DNA of 64,000 nt from Cymbidium sinense (GCA_021442155.1 CM038228.1:84956114-85020113); one strand, 5' to 3'; positions 11,778-25,540 are shown, numbered from the stretch's first letter. A program made the numbers and translations. The notes: a model not told the origin generated them from the sequence alone.

Positions 11778-13139
11778 TATGGTATATAATTAGTAAATTG
11801 GCTTTTATTGGTATTTTTTAAATGGGAGACAATAAACAACATTGTTAATGTTAATATTTTTTGTTCTTTAAAGGATTGTTGACCTCACTTTTAGAGTGAG
11901 TTCTCAAACTCCTCATCATAGATCTAGGACTCTTGGAGACTTAGAAGGGTTAGTCATAGGAGTAGGTTATACCTTAGGGATTTAGGGAGACTTACCCACC
12001 CTATAGTCTAAACCCAATCCATGCTTTCCTTCTCAAATCAAACCCCAAATTCAAACTCAAATCCAAAATCAAATTTCCAAAATGCACAATCAATCTATAA
12101 CCAAATCAAATTTCCAAATCCTTCGTAAGCCTTATGATTGAATTCCATAGCCTTAACCTTAGCCAAATCCAATTCAATCCAAATTCAATTGATTTTCTCA
12201 AAGGTAAATTCCAATAACCCACTTTCATAAGCTTAGCCAAAATCACCTTCAAAACAAATCAAACTCACTTGATTCCTTTATAAACCAATTATTCTATCAA
12301 ATATCTTCTTAAATATAAATGAAATCCATATCCATGATCAAAACTAAATCAAACTAAATCAAATCAAACCAATACCCTTCCTAAGCTATATGGACTTATC
12401 TCCATGAGCTTAACCAAATCCTAACCCAAATCAACCCAAAATAAATTCAATTTCTCACAAATCAATTATGCATTTAATCATCTTCATAAATATAAATGAA
12501 ACTTACATTCTAATGATCAAAATTAAATCAAACTAAAGCAAATTCCCTTCTAAGCTTTTGACCTACCTTCATGAGCTTAGCCAAATTTATCTTCAAATCA
12601 CTCCAAACTCAAGTGATTTTCTCATAAGTCAATCATATGTTCAATTATCTTTCCAAATATAAGTGAAATATAAATTCAAATACCCAAAACCAAACCAAAA
12701 TCAAATCAAAATCTAATTTAAGCTCTTTAAGTCATTTCCTTGAACTTGGCCAAAACCCACCTAAATCAAGTCAAAATCAATAGATTTTCTCTTGAATAAA
12801 TCATTCTTTCAATCACCTATCCAAATATAAATGAAACTTACTATTATCTAGGCAAATTAAAATCCACCCCAAGTCAATCCCAACTTAGCCTTTTTGGCTT
12901 GAAAATTCTAAATGAACCAAAACACATTATAGCCCAAATTGATTGTAGTTGAATTTATTTTTCAATCTAAACCCATATATAAATTCAACTAAACCTTAAT
13001 CGAGCCAAAACCAAGTCAGTTGGCCCATTTAGGTCCACTTGACCCAAAGTAACCTAAAGAGTCCATATGAACCAAGTTCTAATCCAACCCAAATTGGATT
13101 GACCCAAGACCATACAAACCTCATACCATGATCATCAAT

Positions 13140-13860
13140 CACCCTAAGATGATCAATTTCCTTGAATTGGGTCAAACTAAGTCAACTTAGCCATTTGACC
13201 AAGTTAACCCTTAGCCTATATGAAACCCAAACTAGCTAAAACTCACCACACAACAAATTAATTGAAACCATTGATTCAAAATAGCCCATAATCAATGATT
13301 GAACATGAACTTGACCATCAATTGAGCCAAACCAAACTCATTTAACCATTTGACCCAAGTTGACCCAAATTGGCCTGAAAGGCTAAAATGGGTCAAATCA
13401 TGATCCAACCAAAATTGATTGTAACCAATGGCTCAAGTTCATTCTAAATTGATTATTGAACTTAACCAAAGTCATTATTGAGCCCAATTTGACTTATTGG
13501 TCAACCTAGCTCAACTTAGCCCAAATTGACTTAAAGGGTCTAATTGGCCAAAATTCAAATTAAATCCAAATTTATTCAAACCAAAATCTATAATCATTTT
13601 AATTAACTAATTGAACTTGAACCAATACCTAACCCAACCCAATTTGGTCAAATTGATCAAGTTGATCCATTTGACCCATTTGATTCCAAATGAACCAAAA
13701 CCAAACATAAGCCAAATTAATTGAAACCACTTGAACCAAAACTCTTCAAATAATCATTTGAACCTAACACTGGCTTTGGTTTGACCCAATTTGATCAATT
13801 GGTCAACCTAAACCAACATGACCCAATATGACCCATATGACCCAAATTAAGCCAAATTAC
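13140..13860 (+). promoter_or_regulatory. W-box-like cluster in LTR A U3 region
   Basis: More than ten TTGACC/TTGACT cores on both strands within ~700 bp, including the near-palindrome TTTGATCAATTGGTCAA at about 13790. TTGAC(C/T) is the core of the W-box bound by WRKY factors. Equivalent clusters are in B (20500-21330), C (28680-29540) and D (43900-44900). Whether this is regulatory or just the composition of a low-complexity repeat cannot be told from sequence. Confidence 0.4.
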
Positions 13861-15092
13861 TGCTCAACAGGGGTTCCTCTCAACTAGATGAAGCTTCCTC
13901 AAGCTTGCGAACTGCCAATCTTAGCTCGTGAGGTATTTTCCATGAAAACTGAGCTTTTGGCAAAATGTGTTGGAGCTTTGTGAAGAAAATTTGCATGTGA
14001 GCTGATCTTAGCTGTTGGATCCTCGTGGATCCCTTGCACGAAGGTGTGGGGTGGTTTTACAGTGAATCTGAGCTTAAGTGAGCTCGGATTGAGCGATCCA
14101 TGGCGGATGGGCTCCGTCATTTGTCCCTCGCTAGCTGGTAGATCATACGTCATCTGTTCCACGTGATCGAAATGGACGGCTATGCTTATATCACACTAGG
14201 TCGATCGATTAATCTTTCTTTAACCATGGGTTTGGTCATGGTTATCCAATCTTAGATCGAACGGCTCACGAGAAATAACATCCCACCGCCATCCAAGTCA
14301 GTCGAGGATGTGACTACTTAAATATCCAATCTCACAGTGCCACGTGAAAAGTGCACCACATCAACGCGCCATGTGGCATTGATGGGATTAGGCTTAATTA
14401 AGCTTAATTAATTCATTTTAAGGCTGAAACTTCATAAATTCATAACAAATTATAGAAAATTCTAAAAATACAAATAAATGCTCCTTTTAAAAGTATTTCA
14501 GAGATGAATCTATTAAAATTATCCTTAATTGATTTTGAATAATAATCAAAGCTTAATTAGGGTTTAATTGAGAATTTAATTAGCCAATTACTCCATAATT
14601 AACTAACTAAATTCAAACTTTATGAGAGTGTTTAGGGGGATGACTTCTTCCTCCCTTATTTTTCTTGAAATTTATTGATTGATTAATTGGTTAAATTGAT
14701 TGATTAAGCCCTAATTACCTTCTTAACTTAGTTAAGTGATAATTAAGTACATGAATAGTAAGTAATTAATTAGTTGGATTCTTTAATCACTGTTTAATAG
14801 TGGGAGACTTAGAAAATTGGATTGGGGCCTCCCTCTTAATCTTTTCTCTAAGTTTCCTTCACTTTTTCAAGAAAATATTAATTAAAAATTAATTAATTAA
14901 TTAATAACTTAATTAGTTAAATTAAAGCTCAAATCATACCAAATCATGTTTAATTAAATGAGAGGGCTTATGGAATTGGGTTGGGACCTCTTTCTTAACC
15001 CTCTCCCCTTTAGTCCATGGGTAGATCTTTAGGTGTTTAATAGCCTAAAGAGATTTAATGAAATTACGGTTAGCTTACATGTGTGAGAAAAC

Positions 15093-15100
15093 TATAAAAG
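15093..15100 (+). promoter_or_regulatory. Candidate TATA box of LTR A
   Basis: TATAAAAG about 3.2 kb into the LTR, inside a block conserved between LTRs (ACATGTGT, 15 bp, then this word). LTR C has the same word at 31288-31295; LTR B has a mutated CATAAAAT at 23329. Conservation of position and sequence supports a core promoter, which would make U3 about 3.2 kb and R-U5 about 4 kb. Confidence 0.45.
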
Positions 15101-15821
15101 TAATTAAGTTCCTTAAGCTTAATTAACTATTAATTGTGAGCTAATTGCATTAGACCCTTTCATTTCATAGGACCATTGCTAATTTACTTTTCAATTCATT
15201 TGCATATTACATTAGCTCATAATTATTTAGTTAATTACTTTAAGGTAACATAGGTAAGGGTTAATTAATTGAGTTAATTCATATCTTAACTTAATTAATC
15301 CATAAAATCAATCTAATTATCTCTCAAATTAACTTATAAACATGGGATGTGATTAGGATTATCAAACTTCTTCTCACTTTCCTTAAATCAAATTAAACAT
15401 GAGATTAAAAGTGACATTAAAAAGCTTTGGTTTGCTTTAAGTAATTTTATTTGATATGATTGTCCTTAAAATTAATTTAATTGAATAAAATCACATATTT
15501 TTGTTTATTTATTCCTTTTCAATCATATTAAATGTTGTATGTCATTTGATTCATGCATCCATATTTTGTAAAAATTAATTAAATCAAATGATTTCCTTTA
15601 TGTCAAGCTTGCATGTGTTGATTTAGATTAAAATATGTGGCTATTAACATTATTAAATACAAATATATTTTCCAAATCTTATAAATGAAATCTTACATAT
15701 GCTATGAATGCTAGTTATAAATACATAGGAGATGTATGTGATTATAGCTTAAGTGTATGAAGTGAAGTTTCTTTTCTTTCATTCATGTATTGATTTATGT
15801 AAGTAAGAAGGTTAATGGCTT

Positions 15822-16440
15822 TATAGCCTGGACATCTAGGGAATACGAGACTTTAGTTAGCCCCAAGGAGGTCATTTGATTACGTCACTTCCCTGGTTTA
15901 ACAACGACACATAGTTCATTTGATTTCATTCTTATGTATTTCGATATTAGAATTTGGATAAGACTTTACTCCATGTGCATAATTTTTTCAATCAAATAAA
16001 AATACAACTTTTGCATGATTTTCCATCCTTTATTTAGGTATACATCATCCATATGTATTTGAAAAAAAAGTAAATATTTAGTTTGGACATCTGAATGTGA
16101 GGCTTTAAGTAGTCTCAAGGAGGTCATTTGATTACCTCACTTCCCTGGTTAATAATGACATGTACTAGCTTAAGTCTCTTATACATGTGTGTGTGTATAA
16201 TTATGAAATTAGAAACCCCTTCTCTTTTATCAAAAATACATGCATTTGCAATTATTTTAAGTGATAGAATTAATTAATCATATGACTTGGAGCTCTCTTT
16301 CTTATGTTCATGTATGCAAATTTACATATGATTTAATGTGATGGTATATAGTTTGGACATCCCGAGAATATGAGGCTTTAGCTAGCCCCAAGGAGGTCAT
16401 TTGATTACCTCACTTCCCTGGTTAACAATGACACGTACCT
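15822..16440 (+). repeat. Tandem sub-repeat in LTR A, three units
   Basis: Three units at a period of about 260 bp, each with a conserved ~85 bp core: GTTTGGACATC ... GAGGCTTTA-GTAGCCCCAAGGAGGTCATTTGATTACCTCACTTCCCTGGTTAA-AATGACA. Cores lie at about 15826-15912, 16080-16165 and 16350-16437. The same core occurs twice in LTR B, once in LTR C, and was not found in LTR D. Confidence 0.85.
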
Positions 16441-19060
16441 ATCTAATTTCATCCCTATGTGTTTTATAAGAATCTAGATTGAGCTTTAAATTAATATGAT
16501 AAAATGATTCGATCAAAGGGAAAATATAAAACTTTAAATATACATACTCACATCCATCATTTAAGTGTGTTAAAATATATTGTATGTCTAGGTATACTTA
16601 GGACTTAATCATATGCATGTTACATGTGATGGAAAGGAATGATTAAACATTATGTTATGTGATAGTAATTCAATCAAATTAATCTTAAGATGCCTTTCAT
16701 ATTAAATAAGATTATTTAAAGTGAACCCAAACTTAGGATTAATTTAAAATATATAATAAGACATTCACTAAAGAGAACTAAATCAAATTAACATGCTTTA
16801 GAAATGACTTAAGGTAGGGATGAAGGAGAGTGATCCTCTCCTTTTCTTCTCTTTATAACACTTAGTTGTTAAGTGTAATTCAAATGAAAAAAAAAATACT
16901 AAGTAAAATTCTCAAATCAATTAAATCACTTAAAGTGAAATTAATCTATTATGATTGAACACCCTTTCATACTTAGAAAATCATAACAAAGCTTAGTTAA
17001 GGCATACCACACAAACCTTAAAACACACACATTAGAATTAAGTCACCTCTTCTAGCTTTACGTTAGGGTGGTGCATGGTGTGATGTATATTTTATTTTAT
17101 GATGTATTATTTTAGACTAAATGTTAGGGTGTATGTTTTGTAGATTGGATGTTAGGTTGATATTTATCCTAATCATATTTTCTGTAGGGGATTATGCTTA
17201 AGGGGTGCTTAAAATAAATATAAATGCTCTTTTGCAGGTTTCTTAAATCTAAGCATAATTCAAATTAGGATAGGCGGGCTTGGTTATCCATGTGCAGGGT
17301 GTTAAGTTCAAATTATCCATATAACTACTTGAGTTGTATGGTGTGTTTAGCTAACACTTATTTTGTAGGTGTAGTTAGATTTAGTTTTTTTTTTATTTTT
17401 AATGTAATTTTGTATTAGAAATTAGGATTAGTGTTATGGGGGCATAAGGATGAACATTGGCTAGAAGTCTTAGTCTTGGGGTGCCATGTGATGCCTTGAA
17501 GCCTACCAAATCAAAGAAAAATAGATATGAAGAAATGAAGGAGACATGAAGAATGAAGGTTTGAAGAACCCCCAAAGCATTTATCATTTATAAATTATAA
17601 TTATTCTTTCATATACTATGTTGTATAAGGGTAGAGCTCGCCTACCCATTTCTCTTTGGGTTGATAGTACCCGATCGCACAGACCTCTTATTCTTTTACG
17701 CTAGATTTATAAAATTTGATTGATGTTATGTTTAAATTGCGTAATAGAAATGACATGCTTCTTTATAGTTTCTTTATGAATGATGATTTAATGTGTGGCC
17801 TGGATCGATTAGAATTTTAGGAAAAAATAAATCTTTTACCCAACTATAACTCATATTTAAATTTTTATATAACTCATAACCTCACATAAAGCCTAGGCAT
17901 TAAATCAAGATAATTAAAAGATTTAGGAACCCCTTAACTAAATGTTGTATGTTTAACACCATGCATATCATATTATATCACTTTTGCAAAATGGGCCTCC
18001 GTCCTTACACATATAAGGAACACGTGACCTATGAGAGCAACCCCTATCGACGGAGCTTCACCCTCTTCTCTTCTAATTTAGCCCATAACTCATTTCAGCA
18101 TGCATTTAGGCATATAAATATCCTATGGCCTTGGTCAAAATGAAGAGTCAAAAAATCAAATAAAAATTGAAAAGATTTGCATTAGACCAAGTCATTATTC
18201 ATACCACTCATACTAGTCTCTTAGGGAGTGGGTTTAAGGACTTTAGTTTCTTTCTAAATAATAACAACCCAACTATCTTATAAAATCATATGACTTGCTT
18301 ACATGGTTTTAAAGCACTGGCTGCCACTCCAAATGATTATAAGTCTAATAGTCAAGTGATTTACTCTCTAGTGGAGGTAAATCATATACCCATCTTCACT
18401 TAGATTTAGGTCATGCTTTGGGTTATGCCAAACTTCTTAGATTTAAGATCTGAGGTTGTTGTTTCCTTCAGGATATAAGCATAAATTCTCATCTTTTAGG
18501 CATTTTCACAACCTTGTGTTAGTGGATTATAGACCCTAGCAATCTAATAAAAATTAAACTCAAACAAATAATTCTCTTCAAATTTCAAACATGTAAAGCC
18601 CAATTATAAGATAGATTGGGTGCTCACTAGGTTTTCCAGTATCATGAGTACTATCGTCTCATTTCCTTTGGCCTCGATAATTTGATATATCTTGATTGAT
18701 TTTTCAAATATATAATTTATTGATAGTCTTACCCTTGAAATATTTAGAGATAATTATTGCCTACTTTAATCGAGAGTATTTCTAAGGAATTCACCTTCCT
18801 TAAGATGTAATTAACTATGGGGACTTGCCCATAAAACTTTAGAAGCCGGTTTAATATAAACCATACTTTATTCATTCATGTAAAGTAGGAAAAAAACCCA
18901 TCATGCCTTAGGAGTCCTTATTAGGTGATTAGGTCCATTGAAGGGTGATGTCTCTATCTTACGATATAGTACTTCATACCTTAATGTCATACTCGATTAC
19001 TTCAATAAGTACCCCCCTAGATCTGCATGGTGTCCCCCATATATCCGAAAAAAAATACCA

Positions 19061-19242
19061 TAAATTTTTTTGCATCCTGGATGGTTCTCTCCATCTCTAG
19101 TAGAAAATTATTATCTCTAAGCATCGATAGTGGACTTATATTTCATATGAGCAGACTATCTTTCTTTCCATTGGCACTTAGCTTATTTTATCCTTAAACA
19201 AATCCAGCCAACATCCTTTAGGTTTTAAGACCACACCCCTAT
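19061..19242 (+). other. PBS/leader remnant between LTR A and LTR B
   Basis: After the LTR A end, TAAATTTTTT leads into a worn primer-binding site (TGCATCCTGGATGGTTC, matching D's leader with a short deletion). Then about 150 bp match the leader of element D at 59400-59550: ATAGTGGACTTATATTT, CATTGGCACTTAGCTTATTT and CCAGCCAACATCCTTTAG. The word GACCACACCCCTA just before LTR B resembles the sequence preceding the LTR start in D. Everything between leader and second LTR (gag, pol, 3' UTR) is missing. Confidence 0.7.
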
Positions 19243-22200
19243 TGACCTCACTTTTGGAGTGAGCTCTCAACTTCTCATCATAGATCTAGGACTCTCATAG
19301 ACACTAAGAGTTCCTTAGTCTTAAGACACTTCTAGTGATTAGGTGAACACTTAACCTAACCCTAGAGACTTAGAGTTAACCATAAAAATAGGTTGCCTTA
19401 GGATTTAGGAAGGCTTGCCTACCTTATAGCCCAAACCCAATCCTTGCTTCCCTCTTTCAAACCCAAACCTCAAATTCAAATTCAAAACCCCAAAATCAAA
19501 TCCAACTATCCAATGATTGAAATCAATCACCAAATTTAAACTCTGAATCCCTTCATAAGCCCTTTGATTTTAGCTTATGGACTTAGCCTTAACCAAATCC
19601 AAGTCAACCCCAATCCAATTTATTTTCTCAATTATCAAATTCAATCTCAAATCAAATTCCAAATGCCAAATGATTGAAACCCATAATTAAGTCCAAATTC
19701 CAAAATCTTTCCCTAAGCCATATGAACCACCTTCATATGCTTAGCCAAAGCTCCTTCAAACCAACTCAAACTTGGTTGATTTCTTTATAAATCAATCATT
19801 CCTTCATTTATATTCACAAATAGAAATGAAATTCAAATTTAAACCATTCAAATCAAAACAAAATCAAACCAAATTAAGACCCTTCTTAAGCCATATGGAC
19901 CCACCTCCATAAACCTAATCAAATCTTGATCCAAATCAACCCAACATGATTGATTTCTTTATAAACTAATCATTCCTTCATTTATATTCATAAATATAAA
20001 TGAAACACACCCTTCAATGACCAAAAATAAATCAAACCAATTCAAAATCAAAGTTAGCCTCTTTAAATCTACACCCCTAAGCTTAATCAAATTTGCTTCC
20101 GAATCCTCTAAAATCAATTGATTTTCTCATACCATTTATATCTTCATTTATACTCATAAATATAAATGGAATATAAATTCAAATGACCAAAACTAAACTC
20201 AAATCAAATCAAATTATCAATTTTATCCCTTTTAGCCAAACTTTTGAACTTGCCTAAATGACATCTAAATTAACTCAAAACTCATGGATTCCTTCATGAT
20301 TCAATCATTCCTTCAATCATTTATTTGAATATAAATATAAACTGCAATTATCAAACCAAATCCAAGTCAACCCAAATCAAGCCCATTTTAACCCCTTTGA
20401 CTTGAAATTATTATATGAAGCAAAACCCACTTGGCTCTAAACCAATTGCTTTTGGATTTATTTCAATCCTAGGCTCGTATGTGAGTTCAACTAAACTTGA
20501 ATCAAACCTTGATCAAGCTAATTAACCCATTTAGGCTCACTTGACCTAAAGTGACATAAAAGACTTTTTCGAACCAAGTTTCAATCCAACCCAAATTGGA
20601 TTGAACTAAGCCCATCTAAACCTCAATCATGATAAAAAATCATCATGGGGTGATCAACCACCTTGAATTGGGTCAAATCAAGTCAAACCTATCCTTTGAT
20701 TAAGTCAATATTCAGCCCAAATAAAATCCAAACTAGCCAAAATACATCATATGCCAAATTGATTGAAACCATTGACTAAAACCCATTCATAATTAATGAT
20801 TGAACATGACCAAGCCATCAATTGAGCCAAACCAAGCCTAATTGTCCATTAGACCTAAGTTGACCCAAATTGGGCTAAAAATCTAAAATGGGTCAAATCA
20901 TGATTTAACCCAAATTGATTACAACCAATGCCTCAAGTTCATTCCAAATCACTTGTTGAACTTGACTAAAGCGTGATTGAGCCCAAGTTGACAAATTGGT
21001 CAACTTGACCCAACCTAGCCTAAATTGACCAAAATTCAAATTAATTCCAAATTAAACCAAACCAAAGACAATCATTTTCAATCAATTGAACTTGACTAAC
21101 TCAACTTAATTTGGTCAAATTGGTCAACTTGACTAATTTGACCCTTTTGAATCCAAATGAGTCAAATCCAAACCTAGACCAAACCAATCCAAATTAATTG
21201 AACCAAAACATCCCAAATCATTATATGAATCTAACCCAAGCCTTGGTTTGATCTAGTTTGACCAATTGGTCAACCCAATCCATTCTAGGCCAAATAAAAT
21301 CCATTTGACCAATCCAAGCCAAATCACTCAAATCCAACTTACAGGATTTTGTGGGTTGACATAACTCAACTTAAACTCACCCTATGTCAGCCTGAGACCT
21401 CCCCAAAATCCAAGTGGGTCCCACCAAGGGGATTACCATCAAATCATAGGATTTAAACTTCAAAAGCAATGAATCCAAGCCAAGGTCAACTCTTCCATCT
21501 CCATAGCAGCCCCATAGCTCTCCATGGAACTTTCTCCTGACCCCACCTAGCCCACCTAGCCCACCTAACCCACTCTAGGTCAGCCAAGGACCTTTGAGAG
21601 GTGAGTTGACTCACCTCCAACCTAAATCGAGCACCCATTGGATACAAACCCTTGCACCTTTGCACAATGGATCCATGGCAACCTCCTATCACTCCTCCCA
21701 TCCCTAGTGCCACCTTGATTTGATGGAGACAAGTCTGGTGGCTGGATGGTGGCGAGCCAATGCAAATTGTGCACTGCCGCCCATCCATCATTGGAAATTG
21801 AGGGGTATACCCCCTCAATTCAACACGATTTCAAAGAAACTTGCATCGTGAGCCTTCTTAAGTCAATTCCAAAGCCCCTCAGTGTTTAGGATGAGTTTGT
21901 GACATTTCCCATTAGAGCAAAGCTGAAATAAGGCATCCAATCTCGAGCAACACTTCTCCACTAAATCAAATTTCAATCCTCTTAGACCATCATGGTGTAT
22001 GAAAACCAATTTGCTAAAGGAGGTGAAGATCTGAGTTGTGGATTAGGAAATCCACCCCAAATCAAGCTCAAAGCTCTTGGTCCTTTTGATGAAGCTACAT
22101 CATGTTACATGATAGCTCAGTGAGGTAATTTCAAATCGAGCCTTGTATGGAAAAAGGTTTGTCTTTATGAAGAAATTCAAAATTCATGGATTTTGACCAT

Positions 22201-25200
22201 TGATGTGTCGTCTTCAAAGGTGTGGGAAGAATTTGACAATCCAGCTCGGATTAGATGCGACATCGTCTTTCATCCAAATGGGATAGATCATGAGCCATCC
22301 ATCCATGATTGGGATGAGCGACTGATCAAATCCATGGTAGAGTCTTTGATTCCTTTCTAAAAATGATGAATCATGTGCGATTTTAGTTCACGGTCCAGAG
22401 AAAGCACATCCGTTCTTGAGTCACCAAATGTGACTACTTAAATAATCCGCTCCACATGAAAGCACGTCCGTCGGCCGCCACATGGCCCGACAGGATTAAT
22501 ACTTTAATTAGGGCTAATTAATTAGTTTTTAATCCTAAAACTACCTAAAATCATAACTAATTATAGCAAAATTCAAAAAAAAATACAAACTTAGGATTAT
22601 TTTAAAGATATTTCAGAGTAGAATCTAGAAAATTAATATTAATTGATTTTGGATAGTGATTTTTGATTAATTAAGATTTTATCAAAAATCTAATTAGCTT
22701 AATTACACCTTAATTAGACACTCAACTAATCTTAAATTTTTTGTGGATGTTTAAGGGGATGATCTTTGCCTCTCCTATTTTTCTGGGATTTTATTGATTG
22801 CTTAATTAGAAAAATCACTTGATTAATCTATAATTACTCTCTCAATCTAATTAATCATAATTAATAAATGAATAGTAACTTGATTAATCATTTAAACATA
22901 ATCACCTCTCTTGAAGAATAAGATAACTTAGGGAATGTGATTGGGGATACTTTTCCTAATTCATTTCCTAAGTCTTCTTTATCTTTAAAAGTCAAATTAA
23001 TTAATGGTTAATGGAATGATTAATTGATTAATTAAGTGATTAATCTTCAAGATAAGGAAATTAAGATCTAATTGAATGTTAAAAATGATTTAGGGATTAG
23101 GATTGGAGCCTTGCCTTTGATCCTTTCCCCTAAGTCAATTTCATTATTTAAATTAAAATATAACCAAAGTGTTTAATCAATTAGTTAAAGGCTTAGTGAA
23201 ATTAAAATTAAAAATCAATTCATCCACACTTAAGCAAACCTTAATTGATCTTGGGTAGCTCCTTGGGTGTTTAATAACCCAAGATGAGAGATAATGTAAT
23301 TATAGTTGGCTCACATGTGTAAGAAAATCATAAAATTTATTAAGTGAGATCCCTTAAGCTTAATTAACTATTAATCATAAGCCAATTGCATTAGGACCAT
23401 TTCATTTCTTAGGAGCATTGCAAATTTATTTTTCATATGGTTTCATATCATATTGACTTATCATTAATTAGTTAATTAACTTAAGTTGATATATGTAAGA
23501 GTTAATTAATTCATTTAATTCATACCTTAACCTAATTAAAATATAAAATCAATATAAATATTCTTCATTAAACCAAATTAATTCACACATGGGGAAATGG
23601 GTTAGGATTAACAAACCTCTTTCATATTTCCTAGATCAAATCAAATTCAAAGTTAAAAATGCCTTTAAGAATTTTGGTTTATTTTAAATAGCCTTCTTTA
23701 ATGTGATTGTCCTTAGGAATTAATTAGGATGAATGAAATCATGTGTTTATATTCCTTTATTTCTTTCAATCTTGCTAAATATTGCTTTCCATATGAAATC
23801 ATGCATTCATTTCTTTTAGAAATTAATTAAATAAAATATTTCCTTTTTAGGTCAAATTGCATGTGTTAACTTAAATTAAATATGTGTCACTATTTTCATA
23901 TTAAATCAAAAGGTATTTTCAAAACCCATAAATTAATTGTTATAAATGAAGCAACATTAATTACAAATATCTATAAGCTTGCATGTGATGATAGTATAAG
24001 ATGTGTAATATGAAGTTCTCTTTTCCTATCTTAACATGGATTCATGTAGGATTTGTAAGTGTATAGTTCATTTGAAAAGAACACAACATTTGCCTAAACC
24101 TATTCTTATGCATCTCCATGTTAAGACTTAGGAAGAATTTTATATCACATATATAAATTATACAACCAAATCAAACATAATTTCTTGCATGATTCCTTAT
24201 CCATTTGGTTCTTTTTTGTACATTCATATGTATCTGAGAAAAGTGGTATATTAGTTTGGACATCCCGGGGCTGCGAGGCTTTAAGTAGCCCTAAGTAGGT
24301 CTTGTACTTTACACCCATGGTGTAGAAAATAATGACATTGTGCTCACTTAAAACTCTTATACATATGTATGTATTATGTGACCAATGAATAAAAATCATA
24401 AATCAAATAAATCAAACATAACTTTTGCATGGATTTTCCTATCCTTATAGTTGTCCATACATCTACATGTATCTAAGAAAAGTGATATATTAGTTTGGAC
24501 ATCTCGAGATTACGAGGCTTTAAGTAGCCTAAGTAGGTCTTGTACCTTATGCCCCTAGTGTAGAAAATAATAATGATGTACTCACTTAAAACTTTTATAC
24601 ATGTGAATGTGTATTTAGCTAATGGATGAAAATTCCTCTTTTGTGTAATATGCATTCATAATTCAATAAAAAAATGAAATATTTAAATTCAAAATACATT
24701 TCTTTGCATTCATCATCAAAGTATGCTAAGATTAACATTGCATGTATAGGTATTCTTATGATTATTCATATGCATGATATACATGATGGAAAGAAATGAA
24801 TGAATGTGTGTTATGTGATAGTAATCCATTCAAATTAACCCTAAGATGCCTTTCTTATTGAATAAGGTTATTTAGAGTGAACCAAAATTTGGGGTTAAAT
24901 AAAACACATAATAATTCATTCATTTAATAAAACTGAGCTAATTAACTTACATTAGAATTGACTTAAGGTAGGGATAAAAGAGAGATTCCCTCTCTTTGTT
25001 CTCTTTATAACACTTAGTTGCTAAGTGTAGGCTATATGAAATAAAAGAAAACACCAAGTAAAATCTTCAAATCAATTAAAACACTTAAAGAGAAGTCAAC
25101 CCTTTATAGATTAAATCCTCCATACTTAGCAAATCATAATCTATAGCCCAATTAGGATATACCATACAAACCTTAACACATACACATTAGATTAAGTCAT

Positions 25201-25535
25201 AATTTCTAGATTTATGTTTGGATGGTGCATGGTTTGGTTTTGTGATGTATTATTTTAGAATAGATGTTAGGGTGTATGTGCATTGTCTGGATGTTAGGCC
25301 GATATTAGCCTAATCATGTTTTATACAGGGGGTCATGCTTAAGGGGCCACTATGATAAAAATATAAATGTTTTTTACTGTGCAGGTTGCTTAACCTCTAA
25401 GCATGATAGGTGGGCTTAGTTACCCATGTGTGGGGTGTTAAGTACAAATCATTTATATAGCTGTTTAGGTTGTATGGTGTGTTTGGCTAACACTTGTTTT
25501 GCAGGCATAACTAGATTTAATTTCCTTCTCTCTTA
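19243..25535 (+). repeat. LTR B, 3' end deleted
   Basis: Collinear with LTR A from TTGACCTCACTTTTGGAGTG through the W-box-rich zone, the GC-richer patch (21330-22490), the GTGACTACTTAAATA block (22426), two sub-repeat cores (24255-24335 and 24491-24573), the GGATGGTGCATGG block (25219) and CTTAATGTAATTT at 25530. There it jumps directly into the leader palindrome array, losing the last ~1.7 kb of LTR plus PBS. A 110-codon frame at 21486-21818 (- strand) has no counterpart in the other LTRs and is not taken as a gene. Confidence 0.8.
24250..24620 (+). repeat. Tandem sub-repeat in LTR B, two units
   Basis: Two cores of the type GTTTGGACATC ... GAGGCTTTAAGTAGCC-TAAGTAGGTCTTGTAC ... GTGTAGAAAATAATGA at 24255 and 24491, period about 237 bp. 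The core end differs from LTR A (AAGTAGGTCTTG versus AAGGAGGTCATTTG), and LTR C shares the B form. Confidence 0.85.
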
Positions 25536-25540
25536 ATGTA

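Larger units (their letters stand above)
11880..19060 (+). repeat. LTR A of giant Tat/Ogre-like retrotransposon
   Basis: About 7.2 kb LTR, beginning TGACCTCACTTTTAGAGTG and ending AAAATACCA. Collinear copies start at 19243 (B), 27808 (C) and, on the - strand, about 45957 (D). Shared landmarks in order: a start block with CATAGATCTAGGACTC; about 2 kb rich in TTGACC/GGTCAA words; a GC-richer patch (13860-14390); the block ATGTGACTACTTAAATA (14308); a TATA-like word (15093); a ~255 bp sub-repeat present three times (15822-16440); the block TTAGGGTGGTGCATGG (17064); TTGTATAAGGGTAGAGCTCG (17622); and the 3' block CTAGATCTGCATGGTGTC (19018). No coding region: the 87-codon open frame at 13899-14162 is not conserved in the other LTRs. 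The exact left border is uncertain by up to about 30 bp. Confidence 0.8.

Noticed and set aside
13899..14162. 87-codon open frame on the - strand inside LTR A
   Set aside because: No counterpart in the other LTRs and no recognisable domain.
21486..21818. 110-codon open frame on the - strand inside LTR B
   Set aside because: The matching part of LTRs A, C and D does not keep this frame. Its WARWARW run comes from a repeated CCCACCTAG word. It is an open frame by chance in a GC-richer patch.
24145..24655. Two similar 60-84 codon frames in LTR B
   Set aside because: They are the reverse strand of the tandem sub-repeat, so the similarity comes from the DNA repeat. LTR A has a third form with broken frames.
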